This document shows, piece by piece, positions 26,933 through 37,140 of a stretch of 64,000 nucleotides of DNA. A program made the position numbers and the translations under genes. The notes below the pieces were generated by a model. That model had not been told where the DNA came from and searched no databases. It saw only the letters and a program-made list of their open reading frames with translations. This DNA comes from Symbiodinium natans (taxonomy: Eukaryota; Sar; Dinophyceae; Suessiales; Symbiodiniaceae): assembly GCA_905221605.1 (NCBI GenBank), contig CAJNDS010002286.1:381501-445500 (forward strand), written 5' to 3'. The stretch's first letter is position 1. Every line of letters begins with the position of its first letter.

Positions 26933-29900
26933 GGTTTATGGTTTAGGGCTTAGGGTTTAGGGTTTAGGGTTTGGGGTTTTGGGTTTTGGGTTTTGGGGTT
27001 TTTGGAATTGGGGTTTGGGACTTGGTGTTTGGGGTTGGCTTCCTTGCTCACTTTGGCAGTGCTCTTGGGTTTTATGGACTGCATCAAAACTTTTATAGAC
27101 GTTGAGTTTGCCAGGATGTACCCAAGGCGTGGCTCACGCGAATGAATTACGACGAGCCGGGGCCCGAGAATGGAGTTTAGGGTTTAGGGTTTAGGGTTTA
27201 GGGTTCAGGGTTTAGGGTTTAGGGTTTAGGGTTTAGGGTTTAGGGTTTAGGGTTTGAGCCCAACAAGGGTTTGGGGTTACAGGGCAGAATGGACAAACCA
27301 TCTGATATCAGACATGCAACACGATGCGGTCTTATGCAGGTCGACGGGGCAAAGTGCACTCTGAGGGCACAGGTGGGAGAGCCAAGCACAACTTACCGTC
27401 AACAGCACATGCAAGAGGAGTTCCTCTTCTACAGAAACGGCACAGAAATGCGGGAAGGAAAGGCGCGAAGGAGAAAAATAAGCAAAGGAAGAAGAGGAAG
27501 AGAGTGGAGCAAGCGAGAGAAAGAACCTACGGCAAAAGACAGCTGCGCCCCCTCCCCCCCCCCCCCCCAATCCCTCCGCCGTAGCAAAGCCAAACCAAAG
27601 CCAAGATGTATCAAGCTGATCTATGACAAGCTGTGTGCGTCTACGTCAGCCCAGCCGCAGCCAACCGAACTAACCGCTTTCTTTTATGAAGAGATCCCTT
27701 TCATGTCATAGCTTCACAAGCAAGGAAGACCGTGGAATCCGAAAGCCACCATACACAAGATAAAGGCCATAGCAAAGCCATTCCAAAGCCAAATCGATGC
27801 CCAGCCACATGTTCAAGGCCGGGCATGTGTTTCTCACCCAGCCACAACCAGACCAAGCCATGACGTTTATCAAAAGATCCTTCTCGCCTCACGAAAGCCG
27901 AGCCAGAGCGCAAAAGCCAGGCCAAAGCCATGTCTGTTCTTTGTGAGTAGGTCACTTTCACGTCACCATTAGTTACTAAGATTGAAGTCTTGAAACAGGT
28001 GCTGAATTCTCAGGATCCCTCCCAGATTTTGTTGAGGGCTTGCAGCAGCCAGGTTCCTCGCATGGATGAATGAGCAGGCCTCTTTTTTTTTTTTTGGGGG
28101 GGGGGGGGGTACTTCGGGGGGGCAGGTGGGGGTCTCTGACATAGGGGTTCCTAAAATAAAGATCTTGGCATTTCCAGGTGCGTATTGTGTACTTACCGGA
28201 CTGGTTTGCTTCGGCTGGACATGGCACATTGGCAAGAATTTGCCTTGGCTTGCCAGAGTAGGCCATGTCTCAGAGCACGAACCTCCCCCCCCCCCCCCCC
28301 CTGTACCCATATAGTAGATACTTAGGCCTTACAGGGGTTCCTGCAAGGGTACCTTAAGGCCTAAGTATCTGATGTGGAGCCTTAGGGGTCTCCCCGGCCA
28401 TGTTGTGCCCTAAACCCCACCATCCTTCCTATGAAAAAGTCTTGATACTTGAGGCCTGAGGCCCGCAAAGGGTCCCCTAAACCCTAAACCCTAAACCCCC
28501 AGCCTCAGTGTCCCGAAAGGGCATCACCCGCTCGCGCGGCTACGCAGTCTCCACCCGGCATCTCTTTGACGCTCCTCGGCTTGCTTGTCTTCTTGTTTCA
28601 CCCATTCTAACTGTACTGATATCCCACTTAAAAGCCCCTTAAGTGCCCTAAGTGCTATGGTTATAAGTACACAGCTCCTTAAGTGCCCTAAGTACTATGG
28701 TTATAAGTACACAGCTATAAGAGGTGAATAAGTGCCATGAAACTTCCAAGTGGTTTCCTGAGCCTCGAGCTGCCCCCGTAACTAGACGCGCCCTTGCCAA
28801 CACGAGGTCCATGATTCGGGTTTCGTGACGCCCCCTAAACCCTAGACCCTAAACCCTAAACCCTAAACCCTAAACCCTAAAAACGCTCTAAGAACCCTAA
28901 ACCAGAAATCCTCGGGAGAGCATGAGGTCCTCGACATCAAAGGCCTTGGCACCGTCACACTCAAGGATACGACCGAGGGTTTCAGGGGGCTGGGCAACTC
29001 CCTTGGGTTTAGGGTTTAGGGTTTAGGGTTTCGGGTTTAGGGTTTAGGGTTTAGGGCAATTGCAGAACAGACAAATTGGTGCCAACTGCAGGGCACTGCA
29101 AAAAAAACAATGCTGGTGAAAGTTGGTTCGTGCTGACTTCATGTCTGCTGTGTCGCAGGGCCATAGATTTGGCCAAGAGTTCGGGCTCAGGCGGCCGGCT
29201 CTGTCGGAGGAAGCAGTATGGATCTTCCTTCCACTCCTTTGTCATGCTCTTGGTCGTTTCGTAAACCCTGCACTGTCATCAGAAGACCTGAAGGTGGGGG
29301 CCACACACCATGCAGGCTCAAACGAAGTCGGGACTCGAAGGAACGATCTGTGCAAGCTCTAGTGCCCTTCAGGGTTTCGGGCCAAAAGGGTTTAGGGTTC
29401 AGGGTTTAGGCTTCACAGACCATCATGCATGAGAGCAGTTTGAAGGCTCCCCAAATGTAGCTGCCTTGCACGTCAGACCTCAATTATTCGCAGCTATTCC
29501 CAAACCCAAAAGCCTAACCCTAGGCCTGAAACCCTAAACCCTAAACCCTAAACCCCAAAAGCGCCCGAGAGAGGAGTTCCGGTTCTTGGACTACTGGGCG
29601 CATAAGCGCCTACAGAAGCCGCTCCCGCCCGAGGAGGCGGAGCGGTTGCAAGGGTTTTTGGGTCTAAGGCAGCTCTTGTGTAGGGTTTAGGGTTTAGAGT
29701 TTAGGGTTTAGGGTTTAGGGTTTAGGGTTGCCTCAGGGAGCCCCTGGAATTTGCAGGGGCTTGGTACGGTTTAGCGCTTATATACAAGGGTTTTTGCAAG
29801 TGCCCCCGGCCTAAACCCTGAACCCTAAACCCTAAACCCTGAACCCTAAACTAGGTTTTTTGGAATCCCCCAGAGGCTCCTGCGTTTGCTGTGAGGGGCT

Positions 29901-30240
29901 TGAACCGCCAACTTAGATGCAACAAAAAGAGGGCCATGAGGACGCTAAGCCTTATAAACGCCAACGCCATCTGCATCACCCTTCAGCCTTCAAGTGAGGT
30001 CCTGCTTCCGCTACAACTTGGTAGCACAGTGGTGCCCTTGTACCGGTTTTGTTGGTTTTAGGTTCCCTTTCTAACGTAACCAACCCCCAAAAAAGAGTAC
30101 CCTGCAAAAAATATGGTTACTGGCCTACCAATGGGGGGGGTCTCCCTAAACCCTAAATCCTAAACCCTAAGCCCGAAACCAAGACAAGGTGCCGCCCCAG
30201 CCCCCTGCCCCGGCATCGCCATCGTCTGAACCGAGGCCAG
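26894..30240 (+). CDS. Unidentified gene, set of exon-like islands
   Basis: Several islands have AG|G acceptors, open frames and the same CCCTAAA-before, TTTAGGG-after setting as the proven exons: 26894-26932 (AEAEELSEESWQK), 27115-27174 (DVPKAWLTRMNYDEPGPENG), 28927-28965 (VLDIKGLGTVTLK), 29574-29651 (EFRFLDYWAHKRLQK then PLPPEEAERLQ) and 30189-30240 (proline-rich). All start in phase 0 if read as given. VLDIKGLG recalls the tail of nucleotide cyclases, but there is too little to claim that. They could also belong to two genes, or to the 5' part of the ankyrin gene. Function unknown. Confidence 0.4.
27115..27174 (+). CDS. Exon candidate DVPKAWLTRMNYDEPGPENG
   Basis: Acceptor TGCCAG|G; exactly 20 codons to a GT donor that is the first base pair of a telomeric array (GTTTAGGG at 27175). 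Not recognised. Confidence 0.5.
27174..27256 (+). repeat. Interstitial telomeric array (TTTAGGG)n, about 11 units
   Basis: Begins at the very splice donor of the exon candidate ending at 27174. Confidence 0.94.
28612..28750. mobile_element. Introner-like element, family C, with internal tandem copy
   Basis: TAAGTGCCCTAAGTGCTATG followed by GTTATAAGTACACAGCT is present twice in tandem (period about 46 bp); the right end is CATGAAACTTCCAAG, as in family C. Confidence 0.55.
28927..28965 (+). CDS. Exon candidate VLDIKGLGTVTLK
   Basis: Acceptor ATGAG|G, likely GA donor after AAG. CCCTAAA ends about 50 bases before; TTTAGGG follows at 29006. Confidence 0.4.
29574..29651 (+). CDS. Exon candidate EFRFLDYWAHKRLQK..EEAERLQ
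   Basis: Acceptor GAGAG|G; 26 open codons with a helical, charged C-terminal half. CCCTAAA lies immediately before. Not recognised. Confidence 0.45.
30018..30131. mobile_element. Introner-like element, family D, complete
   Basis: Left end TTGGTAGCACAGTGGTGCCC, right end GGTTACTGGCCTACCAA; inside AGGTTCCCTTTCTAACGTAA and CCAACCCCCAAAAAAGAGTA. It serves as the reference for the copy at 42290. Confidence 0.72.
30189..30240 (+). CDS. Exon candidate, proline-rich
   Basis: Acceptor ACAAG|G; reads VPPQPPAPASPSSEPRP. Low complexity, so coding status is weak. Confidence 0.3.
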
Positions 30241-30261
30241 GGTGGGGAAGCCAGGTCTTGG

Positions 30262-30353
30262 TCAGAGTTGGGTATCATGTTACAATGAAAAAAGGGTACT
30301 TAAAACCCAATAAGGAAGATGTACATGTAAATCTTTAATGCGATCCCAACACT
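30262..30353. mobile_element. Introner-like element, family K
   Basis: AGAGTTGGGTATCATGT at left, GCGATCCCAACACT at right; inside GGGTACTTAAAACCCAATAA. Relative at 57799. Confidence 0.55.
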
Positions 30354-31153
30354 ACACGCAGTGCTTTCAGGGGGATGTTGGGAGCTTTCCGGGCTTAGCG
30401 TTTGTAGGGTGTTTAGTCGGTGTTATAGGGTGCTTCTAGGGTTTTGATAGGGTTTGTATAGGGTTTTGATAGGGTTGTTTTAGGGCTTATTTGTTTTTTT
30501 CGATAGGCTTTATAGGGTTTAAAAGTAGGGGTTATAGGGTTTATGGATAGCGTTTTGGGCTTCCAGGGTACAAGCCTGCTGCAAAGTTCGGATCTGGGAT
30601 TGGACGCAAACATCTCTTTTTGTTTTTTTGTTTTTGTTTTTTAAGAGGGGGGGGCGAGTCGGCTGCTGAAGGCATGGAGTTCGGACTCGGAGTCTCCACT
30701 TGCTGCTGTTTGTGGCTTTGTTGTAGCGGCTTTAGCTACGGGAGCTCTCCAGCAGCTCTCTTACCGCCTTTGTGTTGGCAGGCGAAGTAAGTCCATGTGG
30801 AAGGGTTAGTAGCCTGGGCTTCAGGAGAACCTCCTGGAGTTTAAGAGGTTCAAGGGATCATGCCTCGGACGCAGCATATCCTGTTCAATGGCGTCGAAGT
30901 TGCAAGCAGAACCAGCAAGCACTGACCTTGCAAGAAGCCCCCCCAGTTGTGAAGAAGCACCTTCGTAGGCTCGGGCAGTCTCAATCTTCAACGGCCGTCG
31001 ACCCCGAACCATGTCCCTGCAACCGGGTCGCCAGTCGGAGCACATCGCAACACTACGCTTGTTCTCTAAAGGACCCTCACACCAACGACGAAACGGTTGC
31101 AAAGTACCCCCTTGCGGTTCGCCTTTGTGTCACCCTCACAAGACAGGGCCAGG

Positions 31154-31236
31154 ATGCTGCATGTCTGGCGGGCCTCAGGGGAGGAGCTATGTGCTGTGCC
31201 AGTGGAGGAGCTGACGGACGTGCGTGCCTTGAAGAG
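31154..31236 (+). CDS. Ankyrin gene first exon: MLHVWRASGEEL..VRALK
   Basis: The start is chosen by the family N terminus (hydrophobic strand, SGEEL, VPVEEL, VRALK). A GC donor at 31237-31238 leaves AG. A longer frame (30772-31437) covers the same DNA in another reading and has no family match. Confidence 0.75.
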
Positions 31237-34200
31237 GCTCCTTCCAGGGACGCTGGCTGTTTGTGGCTGAGTTCTGTTGCGGGTGTAACACAAGTAGGCG
31301 GTTCCGACATACAGTGCCACCAGACCTCCCAGACTCGCGCCCTCAGGCACTGTAGCCAAGGATCTTCGGAAGCATTTGCCTTTCTGGCTCCTTGCCTCCT
31401 AGACCCTCAAGAGAAGGGGGGGGGGGCCTTAAGATAAGGGCGGGTGGGGGGGCCGGGTGCCAGGTTGCGGGGGGGGGGGGGGGGGGGGGTTTATGGTTTA
31501 GGGTTTTAGTGGGGGGTTGGCTTCTGTGCCGCATCTGACTCAGCTATGTCTGGTAGCTCGTGCGAGTGCGAGAGAGTCGAAGCCCCACAGCCTAGAATTT
31601 CGGAAGGCATTTGCATCATCTATGTGGAGTACCACGCTTCAGGCAGAAGCAGCCTGGACGAATACGGGACTACCAAATGTCATAATACAAGCACATACTA
31701 ATTTGATACCTTAACCATTCCGAAATATAGCAACAAGTAGTGTACTAGTATAATAGCATATCAACATGATAGTAAATAGTGTGCTTTGACCGTTGCTCAG
31801 CAGTGCTAGTGCTGCGGCCGTTCGTGTATCGTGTCGATGGGCTTCCGAGTGAGGCAGAGGGCTTGCAAGCTTCTTACACGCCGAGGCTCCTCTGGAATGG
31901 TGGGATCTTGGCCGACGACGTTCAGCTGGAGTCGCCCATGGACCTGCAAATCATCCTGCTCCCGTTTGCGAATGTTTCAGAGGACGCTTGGCCTGGGTAG
32001 TTCTTGTCTTTTGCCACGGTGCCCTAAACCCGAAACCCTAAACCCTAAACCCTAAACCCTAAACCCTGCAAGCTGTTGATACGTGCACCTTAGGCACAAA
32101 GGGTCTGAGATAGTGACCAAAAACAAGGTTTTCAGGAGACGCTTACACTGTGTGGGGCCTCTTCGTAGGTATTCTTAGGGGTACTTGGAAATGATTTATA
32201 CATTTTTGGGTACTCTAATTCCTAAGAAACAGCAAAAACATTCATTTTTGCTAGGGTTCCAAGTTCAGTACAGTATTCCGTTCTTCTGGGCTTCTTGTCT
32301 GGGGATGCTGGGAGGGAAGGATGAACCTGAGCGTGGGCGGAGAGGCCTTTGGACCTCTGATGATATTCGTGGCCCCATGAAACCGCACCTCCTGCCGACA
32401 TAGTAAGTCTCGGCAAAAACCCTAAACCCTAGACCCTACCCAGACCCTAGACCCCAGAAACCCTAAACCCTAAACCCCACCTCCACGGACCTCCCCTTTT
32501 GAGGAAGAGGTCGACGACCTCATCGGTGCAGCAGATGGTGGCAGTGTCGAAGCTGTTGAGTCGGAGCTATTCGTCGATGAATCTACGCAAGATCCCCTTA
32601 CCAGGGTTTAGGGTTTAGGGTTCTTAAGGGAGGGGGGTTTCCCCAACCTAAACCCTAATCCCGAAACCTTAAACCCCCAAACCCCCAAACCCCAAACCCT
32701 AAACCCTAAACCCTAAACCCTAAACCCTAAGCCCTAAACCCTTCAATAGGTACCCTTAAGGGTTAGGTTGGGGGAGAGCACCCTCTAAGACTCGAAGGCT
32801 ACATCGACCGCAGGATCCCGACTCGATGAGCCTTGACTTTTGAGTTGGGATTTAGGGCTCAGGGGGTTAGGATTTAGGGCTTAGGGCTTAGGGTTTAGGG
32901 TTTAGGGTTTAGGGCTTAGGGCTTAGGGTTCAGGGTTCTAGGGCTTAGGGTTTAGGGTTTAGGGCTATAGGGTTCTAGGGTTCTAGGGTTCTAGGGTTCT
33001 AGGGTTCTAGGGTTCTAGGGTTCTAGGGTTCTAGGGTTCTAGGGTTCTAGGGTTCTAGGGTTGGGTACTAGGGTTCTAGGAATCTAGGGTTCTAGGGTTC
33101 TAGGGTTCTAGGGTTCTAGGGTTTAGGGTTTAGGGTTTAGGGTTTAGGGCGTGCCCTCCATCCTAAGCTTTTGAGCACCGAAAGCAAAAGAAAACCCGCA
33201 AGCCCAGTCTGCGCGTTTTACTTGGAGGTTCATGGTACTTGTTGACCAATTACATCTGTACTTCTAACCCACTTATCAGCCCCTTAAGTTCCCTTAGATG
33301 GTTAGAAGTACAGTTACAAGTACTGTTCTGATTGGTTAACAAGTACCATGAACCTCCAAGTAGCCCACCTCCTAAGCGAACCCAAGCAGCACGCAGGATT
33401 CAGGGCTGAGAGGTTAGGGGCGACTTCTGTTTTGGATTCCGAAGCTTGGGGTGGAGAGTTAAGTAGGGTTTGGGGCTTAGGACTTTTGCGGTTTGCAGGG
33501 TTTAGGGTTAAGGTCTAGGGTTTAGCGTCTCTGGGGTTTAGGGTTTAGGGTTTAGGGTTGAAGTCTAGGGTTTAGCATTTAGGGTTTAGGGTTGAGGTTT
33601 AGGGTTTAGGGCGCCTGCTTCTGTATCCGCCTCAACACCTGCCGCTGTCCTAGGAACTCCCTCCGTGGATTTTCGGCCCTGGGTAGAGCTGCAGATCTTG
33701 GCCATGTGGAGGCCCCTGAATTGGGGTTGGTGGTCTCTGATTCGGGTTTAGGGTTTAGGGTTTAGAGTTTAGGGTTTAGTGTTTAGGGTTTAGGGTATCT
33801 AGGGGTCTTTTAAGTGTAAGGGTAACAGATAAAGAGGCCACCGGCCTTGTAGCCCCCTGAAATGTCGGCGAAATTAGTGGGGGGGGGGGGGGGTTGTGCA
33901 CAGTGGCGTTGAGGGTTCGGGGGCTTCATGAAATTCCCATCCTGGACCCTAAACCCTAAACCCTAAATCCTAAACCTATAGGGGTTCCATTCTAGAGAAA
34001 AAACAGAATCCCCAAAAGAACAGAAGCCCTAGTTCCGAGAGCCCTCGCGCACAGTTCTGACAAACTCGGGTCACCCCTCTTATAGGGTTTAGGGTTTAAG
34101 GTTTAGGGTTTAGGGTTTAGGGCTTAGGGTCCTTGAGTACCCTATAACCTTCGCCTGCCCCCAGACATGCTCGGAGTCCCCTTTACCGGAACCCCCCGCA

Positions 34201-36658
34201 AAAGGGAGCCCCGGAATTTCCTAAAAAACAAACAGAAAGGTTTAGGGTCCCGGGTTCATGTCAAAAAAGCAAACAGAAGGGTTTAGGGTCCCTATTCCAA
34301 CAAAGCAAACAGACAGGGTCAGAAGGGCTTAGGTTTTAGTTTTAGGTGTAAGGGTTTAGGGTTTAGAGAAGGGGGGGGGTGTCGTTATGTTGTACTTCAG
34401 GGCTGCCGTATCATTGTCGAAAGTCTGGGTTTAGGGTTTGGCTTCCTGTCACGGTTTAGAAGCCCACATTGTGCTGTATAGGCTGTGTGGGCTCTAGCTT
34501 CAGGATGCCAGAGTGAGCTCGCTGAGGGGTTTAGGAGCCAGGACCTACCAATGAAAGGCGCGAATCCAACCGAGCGGACGCGACACGCCACAGACATGTC
34601 CAAGAGTTCGGAGTCCCTGCCCTATAACCCTATAACCCTAAAACCCTAAACGCTAAAACCCTAAAACCCTATAACCCTAAACCCTAAAACCCTAAAACCC
34701 TTACAACCCTAAAAACCCTAAACCTCAACCCTAAACCCTAAATCCAATCCATTGCTTCTGGGGCAGAAGGGGAATCGGGAAGCGCTGCGCAGGTTGCGCA
34801 GCTGCTCCTCGAAGCACGCGCTGACCCAGACCTTCCGAGCATGAACGGTCGCCAACGCTGAAATCACTCGGGTTGGGGTAACCCTACACCCCAAAACCCT
34901 ACACCCAAACCCTAAACCCTAGACCCTAAACCCTAAACCCTAAACCCTATAAACCCTAAAGCCTACACCCTACACCCTACACCCTAAAACCTAAAGCCTA
35001 AACGCTTGTAGCTGAGGGCCCGGGGGTTGATGGATGCAATGATCAGAGTATCAAGGTCCGGTACAGCTTTAGGGTTTAGGGTTTAGGGTTTAGGGTTTAG
35101 GGTCTCAAAGAATATTCGCAATGCACGAGGATTATTTTTCACTGATTTAGGTTCGTAGACCAAGGGGAGGGGTTGGGGGGTTGGGGGCGGGCGCAAGGTA
35201 TGAGGCTTGTTTTTGATTGATTTAGGTTAGATTCGGGGAGGGGTTGGGGGTTGGGGGCGGGGTCAGTTGTGTCTTCTGTCTTCTCAAGCCCCTAAACCCT
35301 AAACCCTAAACCCTAAACCCTAAACCCTAAACCCTAAACCCTAAACCCTAAACCCTAAACCCTAAACCCTAAACCCTAAACCCTAACCCTAAATCCATTC
35401 ACACTCAGCTTTTTGGGACATCCGAGGCTTTGGGCATGTCCTGGCGCCTCTCCAGATAGCCGCGCGCCAAGGCCACGTGGATATCCTGCGCCTGCTGCTC
35501 GAGGCGGGTGCGGACAAGGACAGGGTTTAGGGTTTAGGGTTTAGGGTTTAGGGTTTAGGGTTTAGGGTTTAGGGTTCAGGGTTCAGGGTTTAGGGTAACT
35601 CTCTGTGCCCCTGCTTGCTGTAACTCATCTTGAAGTGTGACGCAAGCCCCAAAACTTCAGTTATAACTGAACCCCAAAGCCCTGAAAACCCAACACCCTA
35701 GACCCTAAATCCCCAGTGACTCACCGTAAGCAGTACCAGCCCAAACCCCAAACCCCAAACCCCAAACCCTAAACCGTAAACCCCAGGGACTGCGGGTTGA
35801 AAGGACACACGGCACAGTGATGACCTCACTCCCCTTGCGACAGCCTTGGAGATGCCCGGCGGATAATTGGAGTATAGGGGGTTTAGGGTTTAGGGTTTAG
35901 GGTTTAGGGTTTAGGGGTATTTCGGTTTTAGAATGCAGGGGTTTAGGGTTTAGGGGTATTTCGGGGGTGGCGGGGTTTAGGGGTGTTTAGGGTTCAGGGA
36001 GTTTTGGGGTGTTTGGGGTTTGGAGGTTCAGGGGTTTAGGGGCATTTAAGGTTTTAGGGTTTAGGGTTTAGGGGTATTTCGGGTTTAGGGTGCAGGGGTT
36101 TAGGGGTATTTCAGGTTTCGGGTTTAATTAGGGTGGAGGGGTTTAGGGGTGCTTAAGGTTCGCCAAATTCAAGGATGGGTCACACCGAGAGTGTGAGTGT
36201 ACTGGTGGCCTCAACCCTAAACCCGAAACCCTGAACCCTAAACCCTAAACCCTAAACCCTAAACCCTAAACCCCTAAACCCTAAACCCTAAATCCTAAAC
36301 CCTAAACCCTAAACCCTAAACCCTAAACCCTAAACCCCAAACCCCAAACCCTAAACCCTAAACCCTAAACCCTACACCCTAAGGATGGGTCACACCGAGA
36401 GCGTGAGTGTGCTGGTGGCCGCTGGCGCCGAGCAGCCGCGCGGGCTCCACACCTCCGGCGACTCCCTGGTTCTTAGTAGGGTTTAGGGTTTAGGGTTTAG
36501 GGTTTAGGGTTTAGGGTTTAGGGTTTAGGGTTTGGGATTATATGGGGTACCTGATTCCCTCATTCCCTACTAAGAACCAGCCAGGCGAGTCGAGCATCGA
36601 GCCGAAGCCGCTGGCAGTTCGCGCACCGGCCCCTCGTCGGATATCTTTGAAACCTTGA
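31154..36658 (+). CDS. Ubiquitin-like N terminus plus ankyrin-repeat protein
   Basis: The ATG at 31154 opens MLHVWRASGEELCAVPVEEL then TDVRALKR, the N-terminal signature of a large dinoflagellate family with a ubiquitin-like fold followed by ankyrin repeats. Then come RLLWNGGILADD and SPMDLQIILLPFANVSED (31887-31985), a linker helix VDDLIGAADGGSVEAVESEL (32510-32592), and ankyrin units VAQLLLEARADPDLPS (34769-34847), APLQIAARQGHVDILRLLLE (35427-35523) and MGHTESVSVLVAAGAE (36384-36468). The last exon, 36581-36658, is proline/serine-rich and ends in TGA. Ankyrin repeats bind partner proteins; the substrate is unknown. Exons between 32.6 and 34.8 kb were not found, so several repeats are probably missed. 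Confidence 0.75.
31834..31860 (+). CDS. Ankyrin gene exon part: SMGFRVRQR
   Basis: Resembles the family's G-x-x-R-F-R-Q-R that precedes LL-x-x-G. Its 5' end and its joint to 31886 are not settled. Confidence 0.45.
31886..31985 (+). CDS. Ankyrin gene exon: LLWNGGILADD..MDLQIILLPF
   Basis: Matches R-L-L-x-x-G-x-x-L-x-D-x-x-x-L-x-S-P-M-D-L-Q-L-V-L-L-P-F, the end of the ubiquitin-like part. Acceptor CCGAG|G, GC donor at 31986-31987. Confidence 0.78.
32160..32275. mobile_element. Introner-like element, family G
   Basis: ACTTGGAAATGATTTATACA at left; inside TTTTGGGTACTCTAATTCCT and AGAAACAGCAAAAACATTCA; right end GGGTTCCAAGTTCAGTA. Single-copy relative of 23820. Confidence 0.6.
32510..32592 (+). 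CDS. Ankyrin gene exon: VDDLIGAADGGSVEAVESEL
   Basis: First ankyrin-like helix pair (A-A-x-x-G-x-V-x-x-V-E). Acceptor AAGAG|G, phase 0 from the previous exon. The 3' end is approximate; TTTAGGG starts near 32605. Confidence 0.72.
32862..33149 (+). repeat. TTCTAGGG octamer array inside TTTAGGG
   Basis: About 18 TTCTAGGG units (32960-33120) bracketed by standard heptamers. A local variant unit that has been amplified. Confidence 0.92.
33221..33360. mobile_element. Introner-like element, family C, long terminal inverted repeats
   Basis: CTTGGAGGTTCATGGTACTT at the left end and AAGTACCATGAACCTCCAAG at the right end are perfect complements, and pairing continues inward with small mismatches (TTGACCAAT against ATTGGTTAA). 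The youngest looking member of the family. Confidence 0.82.
34769..34847 (+). CDS. Ankyrin gene exon: VAQLLLEARADPDLPS
   Basis: Second helix and hairpin of an ankyrin repeat (V-x-x-L-L-L-E-A-x-A-D-P-D). The ends are approximate. Confidence 0.7.
35140..35266 (+). repeat. Direct repeat of an approx. 65-bp G-rich segment
   Basis: TTTTTGATTGATTTAGGTT-like and GGGGAGGGGTTGGGGG blocks occur twice in tandem (near 35139 and 35211). Confidence 0.75.
35288..35393 (-). repeat. Interstitial telomeric array (CCCTAAA)n, about 15 units
   Basis: Pure heptamers before the APLQIAARQG exon; (TTTAGGG)n at 35521-35596 lies after it, a clear bracketed exon. Confidence 0.96.
35427..35523 (+). CDS. Ankyrin gene exon: APLQIAARQGHVDILRLLLE
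   Basis: A full ankyrin repeat consensus, ending AGADKD. The best single domain match in this gene. The 5' end is approximate; CCCTAAA lies before and TTTAGGG after. Confidence 0.85.
36171..36210 (+). pseudogene. Duplicated 40-bp fragment of the ankyrin exon
   Basis: Same 40 bases as 36381-36420 with two changes, including the AAG|G acceptor. The copy ends abruptly at the start of the CCCTAAA array that separates the two. Confidence 0.9.
36211..36380 (-). repeat. Interstitial telomeric array flanked by a 40-bp exon duplication
   Basis: 170 bp of CCCTAAA with a few CCCGAAA, CCCCAAA and CCCTACA units, placed exactly between the two copies of the exon fragment. Confidence 0.95.
36384..36468 (+). 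CDS. Ankyrin gene exon: MGHTESVSVLVAAGAE..SGDSL
   Basis: Ankyrin helix (G-H-x-E-x-V-x-V-L-V-A-A-G-A-E). Its first 37 coding bases are duplicated at 36174-36210. The donor GT at 36469-36470 lies in the left arm of a family B introner. Confidence 0.8.
36466..36580. mobile_element. Family B introner acting as a GT-AG intron, with TTTAGGG inside
   Basis: Ends CTGGTTCTTAGTAGGG and CCCTACTAAGAACCAG are perfect complements. Splicing from GT at 36469 to AG at 36580 joins DSL to PGESS in frame. The interior has (TTTAGGG)n from 36479 to 36536, then the usual family core GGGGTACCTGATTCCCTCAT. Confidence 0.85.
36581..36658 (+). CDS. Ankyrin gene last exon: PGESSIEPKPLAVRAPAPRR..stop
   Basis: Continues the frame of the previous exon exactly after removal of the introner; ends TGA at 36656-36658. 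The C terminus could lie further on if a donor before the stop is used. Confidence 0.65.
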   Translation, partial: PGESSIEPKPLAVRAPAPRRISLKP

Positions 36659-36763
36659 GGTTTAGGGATTGTTTAGGGATTAGGGTTTAGGGTTTAGCGT
36701 TTAGGGTTTAGGGTTTAGGGTTTAGGGTTTAGGGTGCACAGGCGCTTCTTCTATCTTGAAACC

Positions 36764-36827
36764 TTGGGATGCTCGCCCTTATACCCAAAGTCCTTAAGAG
36801 GGATTAAGGACTGTTGGGGGAACCTCC
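36764..36827. mobile_element. Introner-like element, family A, degraded
   Basis: CTTGGGATGCTCGCCCTTAT and AAGGACTGTTGGGGGAAC remain; the ends no longer match well. Confidence 0.5.
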
Positions 36828-37140
36828 GAGTTGAAAGCTTCAGTTTACGGGTTAGGGTTTAGGGTTTAGGGTTTAGGGTTTAGTGTCTAGCAAGTTCAAT
36901 ACTGTGGCAGGTCGGGCTGCTGGGGCTCGTGGTTCCCTTGTCTGAAGGTGGGGACCATTTATGCCTGTAGCCTGCACAAAAGCGGCATACCCTTTTGGGT
37001 ATACCATTAAACGAAATCAGGGGGTGTGAAGAAATCATCATCTTCTCCTTATGACCGGTTAAGGGGTATTAGTATGGACAAGGCCATGAACATGATTTTG
37101 TGAAGTCTCGTTCACAAGGCATCTCGACTCAGGTACTGGA

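Larger units (their letters stand above)
32593..34768. other. Large intron region of the ankyrin gene, no exon recognised
   Basis: Holds the TTCTAGGG array, a perfect-TIR family C element and many short TTTAGGG runs. An ankyrin repeat or two should be coded here by family comparison, but I cannot see it. Confidence 0.5.

Noticed and set aside
30772-31437. The longest simple open frame, 221 codons
   Set aside because: No family match and no coding-like composition; the ubiquitin-like exon reads in another frame over part of the same DNA, so the long frame is probably chance.
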